A stretch of DNA of 52,574 nt, taken from Phormidium sp. OSCR (GTDB taxonomy: Bacteria > Cyanobacteriota > Cyanobacteriia > Cyanobacteriales > Geitlerinemataceae). Made by a program: the position numbers and the translations under genes. Location of the stretch: assembly GCA_001314905.1 (NCBI GenBank), contig LJZT01000019.1, positions 1 through 52,574 on the forward strand. Direction: 5' to 3'. The notes beneath the pieces were generated by a model, which saw only the letters and a program-made list of their open reading frames with translations, had not been told where the DNA came from and made no database searches. The number at the start of each line of letters is the position of its first letter. The stretch's first letter is position 1. Below are positions 24,661 through 33,242 of the stretch, one piece after another.

Positions 24661-24695
24661 GTGAATAGTGAATAGTGAATAGTGAATAGTGAATA
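24661..24695. repeat. Heptameric tandem repeat (GTGAATA x5)
   Basis: GTGAATA is repeated five times, then a G-rich block (GGGGGGAGGGGGGAATGGGAA) appears twice, at about 24696-24716 and 24732-24752. Short heptameric tandem repeats are typical of cyanobacterial genomes. This one lies in the upstream region of the helicase gene (minus strand). Confidence 0.9.
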
Positions 24696-24896
24696 GGGGG
24701 GAGGGGGGAATGGGAATAGGGAACGGGGAATAGGGGGGAGGGGGGAATGGGAATTCAAATTGTAGCGAAGGGGACTTGTGTTTTGGGCCGCGATCGCCAT
24801 GTCGTTGGGGCGAAAATTTTTCTTAAACCCCTTGCTTTGTGGATTCCTTTATCGCTAGAATGGGTCCAAGCAGATTGCCCATCTGCTGGATATCTC

Positions 24897-24926
24897 TTGA
24901 ATACCGTCAGCCACCACTTGTATAAT
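24897..24926 (+). promoter_or_regulatory. Promoter for the TIGR03279-type gene
   Basis: TTGAAT (24897-24902) and a perfect TATAAT (24921-24926) with an 18-base spacer. Transcription would start near 24933, leaving a leader of about 95 bases that contains a strong hairpin. Confidence 0.75.
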
Positions 24927-24953
24927 AGGCTGACATTATACCCCAGGGAATTG

Positions 24954-24977
24954 CCCAGTTTCGCCACGAAATCTGGG
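24954..24977 (+). promoter_or_regulatory. 5' leader hairpin
   Basis: CCCAGTTTCG (24954-24963) pairs with CGAAA-T-CTGGG (24967-24977) around a CCA loop with a single bulged base. It lies in the leader of the radical SAM gene, about 50 bases before the ATG. There is no T-run, so it is not an obvious terminator; it may protect or regulate the mRNA. Confidence 0.45.
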
Positions 24978-25029
24978 TTATTCCTATTTTAGAAACCACC
25001 TCTATTCAGATATTACTATACTTGCCTTC

Positions 25030-26457
25030 ATGAGTCGTTCAACTATTCAACCTGCCCTCGTCACCAAGGTTCTGCCGGGTTCCATTGCTGAAGAGATTGG
25101 CTTTCAAGCGGGCGATCGCCTCGTATCCATTAACGATATCTCACCGCGAGACTTAATCGACTATCAATTTCTTTGTGCTGACGAACTTCTCACTCTCAAG
25201 GTTCTCGACAGTGACAACGAACTCCATGAAGTCGAAATCGAGAAAGACTATGATTGCGATTTAGGCTTAGAGTTTTCCTCCGCCTTATTTGATACTCTAA
25301 TTCAATGTAATAATCGTTGTCCTTTTTGCTTTATTGACCAAAAACCGCCAGGAATGCGGGATACTCTCTATCTCAAAGACGACGATTATCGTCTCAGCTT
25401 TCTCTATGGTTCCTATCTCACCTTAACTAACCTTCCCCCCGCCGAATGGGAACGCATCGAACAACTGCGACTGTCTCCGTTATATGTATCGGTTCACGCC
25501 ACCGAACCCGAGGTGCGATCGCGCCTGCTGAAAAACCCCCGCGCTGGACAAATCCTCGAACAGTTACAATGGTTCCAAGAGCGGCGTTTACAAATTCACG
25601 CTCAAGTGGTGGTTTGCCCTGGAATTAACGACGGCATTCACCTCGAACGAACTCTACAAGACTTAGCAAAATTTGGCAAAAACATCAATGACGATGATAT
25701 TCCCGCTGTGGCTTCCGTGGCGGTGGTTCCCGTTGGCTTAACCCGCTTTCGCCCTCCCGAAGATGAACTGATTTCCGTCTCTCCCAGCAAAGCCGAGGAA
25801 GTCATCCAACAAGTTCACGCCTTACAACCCCAATTCCGAGAACAATTGGGTTCAACTTTTGCCTGGTTAGCCGATGAGTGGTTTCTTTTGGCTGGCCAGG
25901 AAATGCCGGAACGGGTTGACTACGAAGGCTATCCCCAAATCGATAATGGTGTCGGTTCGATTCGCCTTTTCCTCGATGAATTTCGGGAAATCGCCTCTCA
26001 ACAACTTCCCTCTCAGGTGCATCCTCCTCGTCACCTCACCTGGGTGGTGGGGAATGCCGTTAGAACCGCGTTTGGGGAGATTCTACGCCAACTCAACGCC
26101 GTTGAAGGGCTAACCGTGGAGATGTTAAGCCTCAATAGCGAGTTTTGGGGGCAAGAAATTAGTGTGACTGGGGTTCTCACGGGTTCTGATGTACGGCGAG
26201 GCTTACAAAACCGGCGACATCATCTCGGCGATGGGATTATTTTACCGACGGTGATGCTCAAACATGGGGAAACTCGGTTCCTTGACGATGTTACCGTGGA
26301 AGAGTTGGAACAAGAATTTGGCGTTCCTATCTTCCTCGCCAATGGAACCGAGGGTTTAGTTCAGGCCTGTTTAGCCACCCATCTAAGTGAGGCAAATAAC
26401 AGCAGCCAGGGGGCTGAAAATGCCACTCTGGTTGAGGTTTTACTGTCAGATGGTTAA
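25030..26457 (+). CDS. TIGR03279-type radical SAM / DUF512 protein
   Basis: 475 residues. A PDZ-like N-terminal domain (LPGSIAEEIGFQAGDRLVSI, about 13-60) is followed by a radical SAM-type cysteine triplet, Cys93, Cys97, Cys100, in CNNRCPFCFIDQ, and a DUF512 C-terminal half. The family is found in oxygenic phototrophs and some clostridia, and its reaction is not known to me. It is convergent with dps, with only one base between the stop codons. Its leader carries a good promoter and a hairpin. Confidence 0.92.
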   Translation: MSRSTIQPALVTKVLPGSIAEEIGFQAGDRLVSINDISPRDLIDYQFLCADELLTLKVLDSDNELHEVEIEKDYDCDLGLEFSSALFDTLIQCNNRCPFCFIDQKPPGMRDTLYLKDDDYRLSFLYGSYLTLTNLPPAEWERIEQLRLSPLYVSVHATEPEVRSRLLKNPRAGQILEQLQWFQERRLQIHAQVVVCPGINDGIHLERTLQDLAKFGKNINDDDIPAVASVAVVPVGLTRFRPPEDELISVSPSKAEEVIQQVHALQPQFREQLGSTFAWLADEWFLLAGQEMPERVDYEGYPQIDNGVGSIRLFLDEFREIASQQLPSQVHPPRHLTWVVGNAVRTAFGEILRQLNAVEGLTVEMLSLNSEFWGQEISVTGVLTGSDVRRGLQNRRHHLGDGIILPTVMLKHGETRFLDDVTVEELEQEFGVPIFLANGTEGLVQACLATHLSEANNSSQGAENATLVEVLLSDG

Positions 26458-26458
26458 A

Positions 26459-26986
26459 TTAACGTTTCAGGCTATCGGGGGCGAGGAAATGGGTGATGTG
26501 ATAGGCCCGTTCCTCGGTTTTTAGGAGCATTTCTTCATACAAATGACGGGTGGCGCGATCGCCAACACTGTCACATTGGGCTGCCTGAGAACGCAGAAGA
26601 GAAATTGCCGCTTGTTCGGCTTTCAAGTCCGATTCTAGCATTTGCCGGGCGGGAAAAACACCATCTGCTTCCGGTTCAAAGGCGCAAAGTTCTGCCAGCT
26701 TACTGAAACTTGCAGCGGGAACGCCTCCCAATCCATTCAGCCGTTCTCCTAAGTCATGAACATGGCCGGCTACGTCATCATAGCATTCTTGGAAGAAGTT
26801 ATGAAGTTGATAAAATTCAGCGCCTTCAACGACAAAATGATGTTTTTGATATTGTAAATAGAGGGCTTGGAAGGTAGCCAAGAGGATGTTTAAGCCCTCA
26901 CAAACGGGTTCAGTGGTGGTTTTGGGCAGTAAAATCGGATTGTCGGCAATTTGCTCGAAGGCTTGAACTGGGGTTGCGATCGCCAT
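26459..26986 (-). CDS. Dps-family ferritin-like stress protein
   Basis: 175 residues. Dps proteins store iron and remove peroxide as 12-mers, some also binding DNA. The ferroxidase pattern is visible: [20 protein letters not shown] followed by [20 protein letters not shown], which supplies the His/Asp/Glu set across the dimer interface. The C-terminal helices ([36 protein letters not shown]) are typical. The N-terminus has no Lys-rich DNA-binding tail. A good promoter and palindromic sequence lie upstream. Confidence 0.9.
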   Translation of the reverse strand: MAIATPVQAFEQIADNPILLPKTTTEPVCEGLNILLATFQALYLQYQKHHFVVEGAEFYQLHNFFQECYDDVAGHVHDLGERLNGLGGVPAASFSKLAELCAFEPEADGVFPARQMLESDLKAEQAAISLLRSQAAQCDSVGDRATRHLYEEMLLKTEERAYHITHFLAPDSLKR

Positions 26987-27056
26987 GAAATGTTCTCCTG
27001 GTTACAAGACGAAATCTTGAGTGTTTCTGATCCCTTTTTGGGGCATCTATGTCTTG

Positions 27057-27085
27057 ATTAGAACACAGGCAACTGGAAAGTTCAA
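27057..27085 (-). promoter_or_regulatory. dps promoter
   Basis: On the minus strand TTGAAC (plus 27080-27085) and TCTAAT (plus 27057-27062) are exactly 17 bases apart. Transcription would start near 27050, giving a leader of about 64 bases. Confidence 0.7.
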
Positions 27086-27118
27086 GGTATTTTCAGTTCA
27101 CGCATCTCAAGTAAGAGA

Positions 27119-27140
27119 ATTATTCTCAATAATCTTGAGA
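27119..27140. promoter_or_regulatory. Palindromic site upstream of dps
   Basis: Two overlapping palindromes: ATTATT-CTC-AATAAT (27119-27133) and TCTCAA-TAATC-TTGAGA (27124-27140). They lie about 34 bases upstream of the -35 box. The AT-rich, offset inverted repeats resemble binding sites of the Fur/PerR family, which commonly control dps genes, but no regulator is shown here. Confidence 0.45.
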
Positions 27141-27212
27141 AGCATTATCAGTTAGGTGGAAACCCCCTAAGACTGGGCTAATTTCTTGTTAAAATTACAA
27201 GCATCTATTCAG

Positions 27213-27255
27213 CTATATTTAGGAATTCAACACTCAGTAAATTACTTAAATATAG
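27213..27255. repeat. Inverted repeat in AT-rich intergenic DNA
   Basis: CTATATTTA (27213-27221) and TAAATATAG (27247-27255) are perfect inverse copies with 25 bases between. Located between dps and the small Cys-rich gene; nothing else is visible in 27260-27460 apart from a HIP1 site. Confidence 0.5.
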
Positions 27256-27463
27256 TGATACTCGAATTAACGGAATCCCGGATGGGTTCCTAATAAGGAA
27301 CTATTATTGACACCTCTTCCCTTGGCGATGACAAATGGTAGCCAAAGATACAGTGACACCTGGATATATTACAGAATGTAACGAAGTCGGCGAGGGCGGT
27401 TGCGATCGCCGACTCTCCCTTTATAATCGAAAACGTTATTGCAATACTATCTCATTAACAACC

Positions 27464-27694
27464 ATGCCACCATCGCCCTATCACCTAAAAATCCATGGAG
27501 GTTGTCGCTGGTGTATCTACCACAGACTAAAGGATTTGGGGATTTGCTGCCATTGTCGTGCCTATCAACCTCTCGATGTAACCGTTGATACACCATCACA
27601 GTTATTGCAAATTTGGAGCGTCACGCGGCAATATACAACCGCACCGGAAATTCTCAAAAATTGGCTCGAAAAGTGTTGGCAACAGCAAGGATGA
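27464..27694 (+). CDS. Small Cys-rich protein of unknown function
   Basis: 76 residues. Five cysteines lie in two clusters: GGCRWCIYH and GICCHCRAYQP, about 12 residues apart, a spacing that suits a zinc ribbon. The rest is helical (PSQLLQIWSVTRQY, ILKNWLEKCW). The ATG at 27464 is chosen because the region before it, though open, has no protein-like pattern. It ends 31 bases before the TrmH-family gene and may be co-transcribed. I do not recognise the family. Confidence 0.6.
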   Translation: MPPSPYHLKIHGGCRWCIYHRLKDLGICCHCRAYQPLDVTVDTPSQLLQIWSVTRQYTTAPEILKNWLEKCWQQQG

Positions 27695-27725
27695 TAGAAC
27701 CAGCTCTCTGTTCGTCCCTGATATC

Positions 27726-28502
27726 ATGCTCACTAGCCTGCAAAATCCCCTCATCAAACAACTGCGTAAACTCCAGCAAAGCAAACAGCGTCGCCTCCAG
27801 CAACAGTTTCTCCTTGAAGGAACCCACCTCATCGAAGAAGCCAGCCGCCATGACTACCCCCTCGATGTTCTCTGTTATACCCCCGCCTGGGGCGATCGCC
27901 ATCCCCAACTGCTGACGCAACTTCAAGCCCAACGCAGCGAAGTCGTCAGCGAGGATGTCTTAAACGCCCTAGCTACCACCGTCAACCCCGATGGCGTCAT
28001 CGCCACCGCCCCCCAAAAAGTCCCGTCTCCCCCCAATCTACTGCCCTCGGGAGTAGGATTTGCCCTGGAACGTCTGCAAGATCCGGGAAATTTGGGAACC
28101 CTCATCCGTACCGCTGTTGCGGCGGAGATAGATGGGCTATGGTTGAGTGAGGATAGCGTCGATCGCACCTCCCCCAAAGTCTTACGGGCTTCAGCGGGAA
28201 CCTGGTTTCAGATGCCGATGCTTCCCTGTGAGAGTCTCCTGGCAACGGTACAAGACTATCAGCAGCAGGGGGTGCAAATTGTCGCCACCTGTTTAGATAG
28301 CCCCCTCAGCTATTGGGATGTGAATTGGAAACAGCCCTCGTTAATGCTTCTGGGAAATGAAGGGGCGGGATTATCGCCTCAACTCCGCGAACTTGCCGAT
28401 GTGCAAGTTACCATCCCCATCAGCCCTAACGCCGAATCCCTGAATGTGGCGATCGCCGCCGCCCTGTTGGCGTTTGAAGTCAGACGACAGCGACTCGGTT
28501 AA
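27726..28502 (+). CDS. TrmH/SpoU-family RNA 2'-O-methyltransferase
   Basis: 258 residues. An N-terminal RNA-binding substrate domain (SLQNPLIKQLRKLQQSKQRR, FLLEGTHLIEEA) precedes the SPOUT domain with the three motifs: ALERLQDPGNLGTLIRTA, LMLLGNEGAGLSP and ISPNAESLNVAIAAALLAFE. It would methylate a ribose 2'-OH in rRNA or tRNA; the target cannot be told. The ATG giving MLTSLQNP is a normal start for this group. The upstream frame is open but unconserved. Confidence 0.92.
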   Translation: MLTSLQNPLIKQLRKLQQSKQRRLQQQFLLEGTHLIEEASRHDYPLDVLCYTPAWGDRHPQLLTQLQAQRSEVVSEDVLNALATTVNPDGVIATAPQKVPSPPNLLPSGVGFALERLQDPGNLGTLIRTAVAAEIDGLWLSEDSVDRTSPKVLRASAGTWFQMPMLPCESLLATVQDYQQQGVQIVATCLDSPLSYWDVNWKQPSLMLLGNEGAGLSPQLRELADVQVTIPISPNAESLNVAIAAALLAFEVRRQRLG

Positions 28503-28510
28503 ACCTCAAC

Positions 28511-28741
28511 TTAATCAGAATCTGGGGAATTGGGGTTTTTTGATTCTAGGAATTGTTCAATATCGGCGATCGCATCTTCCCAAATCGCCAAATCCGTCGG
28601 CATATCACTGGGGGGTTCAACGGGTTTCGCCTTCGATGTTTCAGAGTCTGGGGGATGGCTGTTCATCGCTTGACGCAAGCGTTCGAGGGTTTCCTCAAAT
28701 GTGGGTTCAGCATCCGGGCGATCGGGAGTGTTAGGTTCCAT
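28511..28741 (-). CDS. Small acidic protein of unknown function
   Basis: 76 residues from the ATG at 28741 (MEPNTPDRPD). Pro-rich and acidic, with two helical pieces: FEETLERLRQAM and LAIWEDAIADIEQFLES. An ATG 16 codons earlier exists but adds an unrelated stretch. It is convergent with the TrmH-family gene (8 bases apart). The last helix resembles short conserved cyanobacterial proteins whose role is unknown. Confidence 0.5.
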   Translation of the reverse strand: MEPNTPDRPDAEPTFEETLERLRQAMNSHPPDSETSKAKPVEPPSDMPTDLAIWEDAIADIEQFLESKNPNSPDSD

Positions 28742-28959
28742 AAGTCGAGAAAGAAGCAAAGGGGCAAACGCTGTCTCGGCGTTACCCAAACGAGACTAGG
28801 CTACCCAATCTAGGCAATACAGCGGGCGATCGCGGCATATCTCGCCGATCCTAACAAACTTTTTTGCCCCCTCCCAATCTCGGGTTCTCTCCCCAGGAGT
28901 TGTCTGATCGCCCCCGTACAGTTGAAAATGGGAACGCTAAACGCACAGAGAAACTACTC

Positions 28960-30393
28960 ATGAGTCAAGGGTTTGATTACGATCTTATTATTATTGGTGC
29001 CGGTGTGGGAGGCCATGGTGCAGCCCTTCATGCTGTCGCCCAGGGGCTAAACACCGCCATCATCGAAGCCGCTGAAATGGGCGGAACCTGCATCAATCGC
29101 GGCTGCATTCCCTCCAAAGCCCTCCTGGCTGCCTCCGGGCGAGTGCGGGAACTCCGTCAAACCCAACACCTGCGATCGATGGGAGTTCACGTGGGGGAAG
29201 TTCAATACGATCGCCAGGGAATCGCCGCTCACGCTGATAATCTGGTAAACACCATTCGCAGCAACATGACGAACAGCCTCAAACGCCTCGGGGTGGATAT
29301 CATCCAAGGCTGGGGCAAAGTCGCCGCCGCGCAAAACGTCGCCGTGGAAACCGCCGACGGGGAAAAAACCTACAGTGCCGAGAATATCATTCTCGCCCCC
29401 GGTTCGGTTCCCTTTGTTCCCCCCGGCATTGAGATTGATGGCAAAACTGTCTTTACCAGTGATGATGCCCTGAAATTAGAGACAGTTCCCCCCTGGATTA
29501 CGATTATCGGCAGTGGCTACATCGGTTTAGAGTTCGCCGATGTCTATTCCGCCCTGGGTTCAGAGATTACCATGGTCGAAGCCCTCGACAAACTCATGCC
29601 CACCTTCGATCCCGATATCGCCAAAATCGCCAAACGGGTATTGTTGGATAGCCGAGATGTGGAAACCTACGCTGGTGTCTTCGCCACGAAAGTCACCCCA
29701 GGAACCCCGGTGACGATTGAGTTGACGGATGCGAACTCTAAGGAAGTCGTCGAAGTCTTGGAAGTCGATGCCTGTTTGGTAGCCACGGGGCGGATTCCTG
29801 TCACTGATAAGCTGAATTTAGAAGCCGTGGGAGTCGAAACTGATCGCCGAGGCTTTATTCCCGTTAATGACTATCTGCAAGTTACCGCTGATGGGGAACC
29901 TGTCCCTCATCTTTGGGCGATTGGTGATGCCACCGGTAAGATGATGTTAGCTCATGCTGCCTCGGCTCAAGGGGTTGCGGTGGTTGAGACGATTCAGGGG
30001 CGCGATCGCCAAGTTGACTATCGCAGTATCCCAGCGGCAGCCTTTACTCATCCTGAAATCAGTTTTGTGGGCTTAACGGAACCCCAAGCCAAGGAGTTGG
30101 GAGAGTCGGAAGGCTTTGAGGTGGCAACGGCGCGCACCTATTTCAAGGCTAATTCTAAGGCTTTGGCGGAAGCGGAAACCGACGGCATTGCCAAGATTAT
30201 CTACCGTAAGGATACGGGGGAACTGTTGGGGGTTCATATTATCGGCATTCATGCGGCAGATTTGATTCAAGAAGCCGCCAATGCGATCGCCAATCGCCAA
30301 TCGGTGCGTGAGTTAGCCTTTAATGTGCATACTCACCCGACACTGTGCGAAGTCTTGGATGAAGCCTATAAACGCAGCTTGGAAGCGGCGTAA
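28960..30393 (+). CDS. lpdA: Dihydrolipoyl dehydrogenase (E3)
   Basis: 477 residues. The FAD flavoprotein that reoxidises lipoamide in the pyruvate dehydrogenase complex (and the glycine cleavage system). FAD motif [13 protein letters not shown] at about 9-21. The redox pair is Cys44 and Cys49 in [16 protein letters not shown]. The NAD motif [16 protein letters not shown] lies mid-protein. The His-Glu pair at the dimer interface is in [14 protein letters not shown]. The ATG at 28960 yields [13 protein letters not shown], the usual N-terminus; the open frame upstream has no such pattern. C-ending codons dominate the 5' half and G/T-ending codons the 3' end. Confidence 0.95.
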   Translation: MSQGFDYDLIIIGAGVGGHGAALHAVAQGLNTAIIEAAEMGGTCINRGCIPSKALLAASGRVRELRQTQHLRSMGVHVGEVQYDRQGIAAHADNLVNTIRSNMTNSLKRLGVDIIQGWGKVAAAQNVAVETADGEKTYSAENIILAPGSVPFVPPGIEIDGKTVFTSDDALKLETVPPWITIIGSGYIGLEFADVYSALGSEITMVEALDKLMPTFDPDIAKIAKRVLLDSRDVETYAGVFATKVTPGTPVTIELTDANSKEVVEVLEVDACLVATGRIPVTDKLNLEAVGVETDRRGFIPVNDYLQVTADGEPVPHLWAIGDATGKMMLAHAASAQGVAVVETIQGRDRQVDYRSIPAAAFTHPEISFVGLTEPQAKELGESEGFEVATARTYFKANSKALAEAETDGIAKIIYRKDTGELLGVHIIGIHAADLIQEAANAIANRQSVRELAFNVHTHPTLCEVLDEAYKRSLEAA

Positions 30394-30438
30394 TTGCCTG
30401 AAACGGAATGACTTAAATTTCGGGTTTGTTGTGGTGGG

Positions 30439-31347
30439 TTAGTTCCTGCCACAACCACCCGGTAAATCCGACTCCTCGATATAGCCTAAGTCGAGCAAAA
30501 ACGCCTGCAACGCCGTCGGGAAGTCGGGATGTTTTCCAACCACCTCTCGCTCCTCATTATAGATATTATATCCCCCGATTCCTGACTCATCATCAGGGTC
30601 ATAATGGGCTAACATAAACTCCCACCCTTCGTCAAACTCTCCTAAAAGGGCTTTTTGGGCAACGTATCCGGCTAACACTCCGTTCACTTCATGGTTGCGT
30701 TCTTGGAGTTCCAGATACATCTGCCAAGCTACAGATCGTAATTGTTCAGGATGTTCTCGGCTGACATCCTGAAATTCTCCATCTTGGAAACTTAGGATGC
30801 GAGAGGGGGGAACGGAACCGGCAAAGGAACTAAAGGCATAGAAAAAGGGTTGAGCCAATGTTAGATATTCGAGTTTACCATCTCCATTGATATCTTTGAA
30901 TGTCCCGCCTGCCAATTGTTCCCGATCAATAGATGTTTCATCAAAATCATTGCCATTCCAGCTATAAATATGATGGCTTGTACAACAATGAGCGCCACCA
31001 CTAAATCCAGATACGATAACTTCTGGCGTGCCATTATTGTTGATGTCTTGGAGGCTAACATGACCCAAATTCACGGCTAGAATTTTATCAGTTAGACGAA
31101 ACGAACCTAGCCAATCTTGATGCAAAATGGTATAATGAAGATTGCCATCATAGCCAAGATTCTCTCGTTCAGGATGTCCCTCATAGCGAACGGAAACCCG
31201 GATATTTCCATCACGGAGTTCATGCTGTCTAAAGGGAGGAGTCTCAGAATCAATATGAAGGGCGGGCTGGGCGATCGCCCCAGACATCCAGGTACAACTC
31301 GCGAACCCCAAGCCGGAGAGAATTTGAATTAGTCGCCGATACATCAC
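30439..31347 (-). CDS. Secreted VCBS/FG-GAP-like protein A
   Basis: 302 residues with a signal peptide (about 1-27, ending SGAIAQ). Two Ca-binding-like loops, DINNNGTPEV and DINGDGKLEY, each precede a beta strand as in FG-GAP/VCBS blades. Between them is GGAHCCTSHHIYSW with a vicinal Cys pair. The C-terminal 90 residues (LAGYVAQKALLGEFDEGWEF, FPTALQAFLLDLGY) are helical. A second gene at 32371-33222 has the same order of motifs, so they are paralogues. No enzymatic motif is visible; likely periplasmic or surface-exposed. Confidence 0.75.
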   Translation of the reverse strand: MMYRRLIQILSGLGFASCTWMSGAIAQPALHIDSETPPFRQHELRDGNIRVSVRYEGHPERENLGYDGNLHYTILHQDWLGSFRLTDKILAVNLGHVSLQDINNNGTPEVIVSGFSGGAHCCTSHHIYSWNGNDFDETSIDREQLAGGTFKDINGDGKLEYLTLAQPFFYAFSSFAGSVPPSRILSFQDGEFQDVSREHPEQLRSVAWQMYLELQERNHEVNGVLAGYVAQKALLGEFDEGWEFMLAHYDPDDESGIGGYNIYNEEREVVGKHPDFPTALQAFLLDLGYIEESDLPGGCGRN

Positions 31348-31457
31348 TCATAAATATATAAACTCTATATCTTCGTTCAGTCTTGCAACTTGAAAACCGG
31401 ATAGTTTTGTCATCAGTCAGGGCGATCGCCTCAACCAACCCGTAGACTGTCAAGGGA

Positions 31458-31488
31458 TTGACACACCCTCTTCATAGTTTGTTATAAA
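31458..31488 (+). promoter_or_regulatory. Promoter for the DUF1361 gene
   Basis: A consensus TTGACA (31458-31463) is followed by TATAAA (31483-31488) after 19 bases, or by GTTATA after 17. It points to the DUF1361 gene about 60 bases downstream, in the divergent region. Confidence 0.6.
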
Positions 31489-31548
31489 TTATGGGTTAGC
31501 CTAACATAAACGGCTTCTATTGTCGCCATTACCGAGGTTAACCAACGG

Positions 31549-32340
31549 ATGTATCACGATATTCTGCAAATTCTCAATCGTAATTCAGCCTGGATGCAAT
31601 GGAATCTCTTTTTAGCCTTGATTCCGCTACTGCTGAGTTTCTATCTATTCAATCCCACCGCTTCCTCTACTTTGCGGTGGGGAACCGGATTTTTGACAGG
31701 AATGTTGGGGATTCTCTCGTTTTCCTCCATCACCTCAATCAGTCTAGCGTTATTGCGACAGGGTTCAATTCTCTATCTTCTGTTTGCAGGTTTGCTGGTT
31801 TCAGGAATTGCGGGGATGGATGCATTGTGTTTTCCGGGGCGATCGCGTTCAACGTTATGGTGGTTTGGCGGTATTGTCTTCATCCTCTTTCTCCCCAACG
31901 CCCCCTATTTACTCACCGATATTATTCATTTAATTGAGGATATTCGCCAAACTCGTTCAATTTGGGTTTTGACGTTATTTGCGATTCCTCTCTATCTTAT
32001 TGTGTTAAGTCTTGGCTTTGTAGCATACACCTTATCGTTGGTGAATTTAAGAAATTATTTAAAATCCCAACATCTCTCTCACTGGGTCATTCCTGGAGAA
32101 TCCAGTATCCATTTTCTCAGCGCCATTGGGATTTGCTTAGGGCGATTTGAACGGTTTAATAGTTGGGATTTATTGACGAATCCAGCTCAAGTCATTGAGC
32201 AAATTATCCGTTATCTAAAAAACCCCTACGACTGGATCATTATTGCAATTAGCTTTATGATTTTAGCTGGACTCTATTATTTAGTTAAATTTATAATCGA
32301 GTCCGTTGCGATCGCCCGCCGGGTAAGCGTCATAGAGTAA
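31549..32340 (+). CDS. DUF1361 membrane protein
   Basis: 263 residues with about seven hydrophobic helices. The hallmark FLPNAPYLLTDIIHL (about 120-134) identifies DUF1361, and SSIHFLSAIGICLGRFERFN is also typical. The family's biochemical role is not established. It is flanked on both sides by minus-strand genes for the paralogous secreted GGAHCC proteins, which is unusual and hints at a linked function or at duplication around it. Confidence 0.85.
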   Translation: MYHDILQILNRNSAWMQWNLFLALIPLLLSFYLFNPTASSTLRWGTGFLTGMLGILSFSSITSISLALLRQGSILYLLFAGLLVSGIAGMDALCFPGRSRSTLWWFGGIVFILFLPNAPYLLTDIIHLIEDIRQTRSIWVLTLFAIPLYLIVLSLGFVAYTLSLVNLRNYLKSQHLSHWVIPGESSIHFLSAIGICLGRFERFNSWDLLTNPAQVIEQIIRYLKNPYDWIIIAISFMILAGLYYLVKFIIESVAIARRVSVIE

Positions 32341-32370
32341 CCCTACCCGCCCACGTCACCCTTAGCAGGT

Positions 32371-33222
32371 TCATTCATCATCCAAATAGCCAGACTCCAC
32401 CAAAAACGCCCTCAAAGCCGTAGGGAAATCAGGATGTTGGCCAATAACGTCACCATCCTCATTATAAATATCTAACCCCCAATCCTCTTGGCGATCATAA
32501 TGTTCCAACATAAACTCCCAACCCTCCTCAAATTCATCCAACAAAATTTTTTGGGCCACATATCCCGCCAAAACACCATTGATTTCATAGTCGCGTTCTT
32601 GCACAACTGAGCGCATTCTTTCAGCCCGCGATCGCAGTTCTTGAGGATACTCCCGCGTCACATCCTCAAAACCATCATCCCCCAATGAGAGAATTAATGA
32701 AGGCGGAAAAGAACCTGCATAGGAACTAAATCGATAGAGAAACCCACCGTTAAAGGTTAGAAATTCCAAATCTCCATCACCATCTAAATCTTCAAACGAG
32801 CCACCACCGCCATCAGCCGGACCTAAGATAAACTCCTCAAATTCACCCCCAGTCCAACGATAAATCTGGTGAACCGTGCAACAATGAGCTCCTCCCGTAT
32901 AGCTTTCGACAATCACTTCGGGACGTTCATCATTATCAATGTCCTGAAAACGGACTTCACCCCGCATTATCGGATACTCAGGGGTCCCTTGTAAGTAAGC
33001 TTCATCCTGATAATATAAAACATAGTACAGTTGGCGATCGTCAAAAGATTCCCCAGCCCGATAATCGACACGAACACGAATATCTCCCTGAGAGATATCT
33101 TGTTCAAAAGACTCGGAATCGTAGTCGATGTTGATTTTGGAGGCGGCGATGGCCCCAGAAGCCACCCCAGAACTCACCATCATCGCCACTGTTACAATAA
33201 AAGAAATAATGTCATATACCAT
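32371..33222 (-). CDS. Secreted VCBS/FG-GAP-like protein B
   Basis: 283 residues and paralogous to the gene at 30439-31347. N-terminal signal/anchor (IISFIVTVAMMVSSGVASGA). It shares DIDNDERPEV, GGAHCCTVHQIYRW, DLDGDGDLEF, YAGSFPPSLILSL, INGVLAGYVAQKILLDEFEE and GWEFMLEHYD with its partner, in the same order, ending FPTALRAFLVESGYLDDE. The length and order are conserved, while the linker residues differ. Function unknown. Confidence 0.75.
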   Translation of the reverse strand: MVYDIISFIVTVAMMVSSGVASGAIAASKINIDYDSESFEQDISQGDIRVRVDYRAGESFDDRQLYYVLYYQDEAYLQGTPEYPIMRGEVRFQDIDNDERPEVIVESYTGGAHCCTVHQIYRWTGGEFEEFILGPADGGGGSFEDLDGDGDLEFLTFNGGFLYRFSSYAGSFPPSLILSLGDDGFEDVTREYPQELRSRAERMRSVVQERDYEINGVLAGYVAQKILLDEFEEGWEFMLEHYDRQEDWGLDIYNEDGDVIGQHPDFPTALRAFLVESGYLDDE

Positions 33223-33242
33223 CGTCTAATCAACCTCAATTA

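Noticed and set aside
22000-26000. Replication origin or terminus suggested by the change in G/C bias near 24 kb
   Set aside because: The bias changes several more times (within acnB, tldD and rbcR), and there is no dnaA or group of DnaA boxes.
30429-30454. Hairpin at the end of lpdA as a terminator
   Set aside because: A 10-bp stem with two wobble pairs exists, but neither strand has a T-run and it overlaps the convergent gene's last codons.
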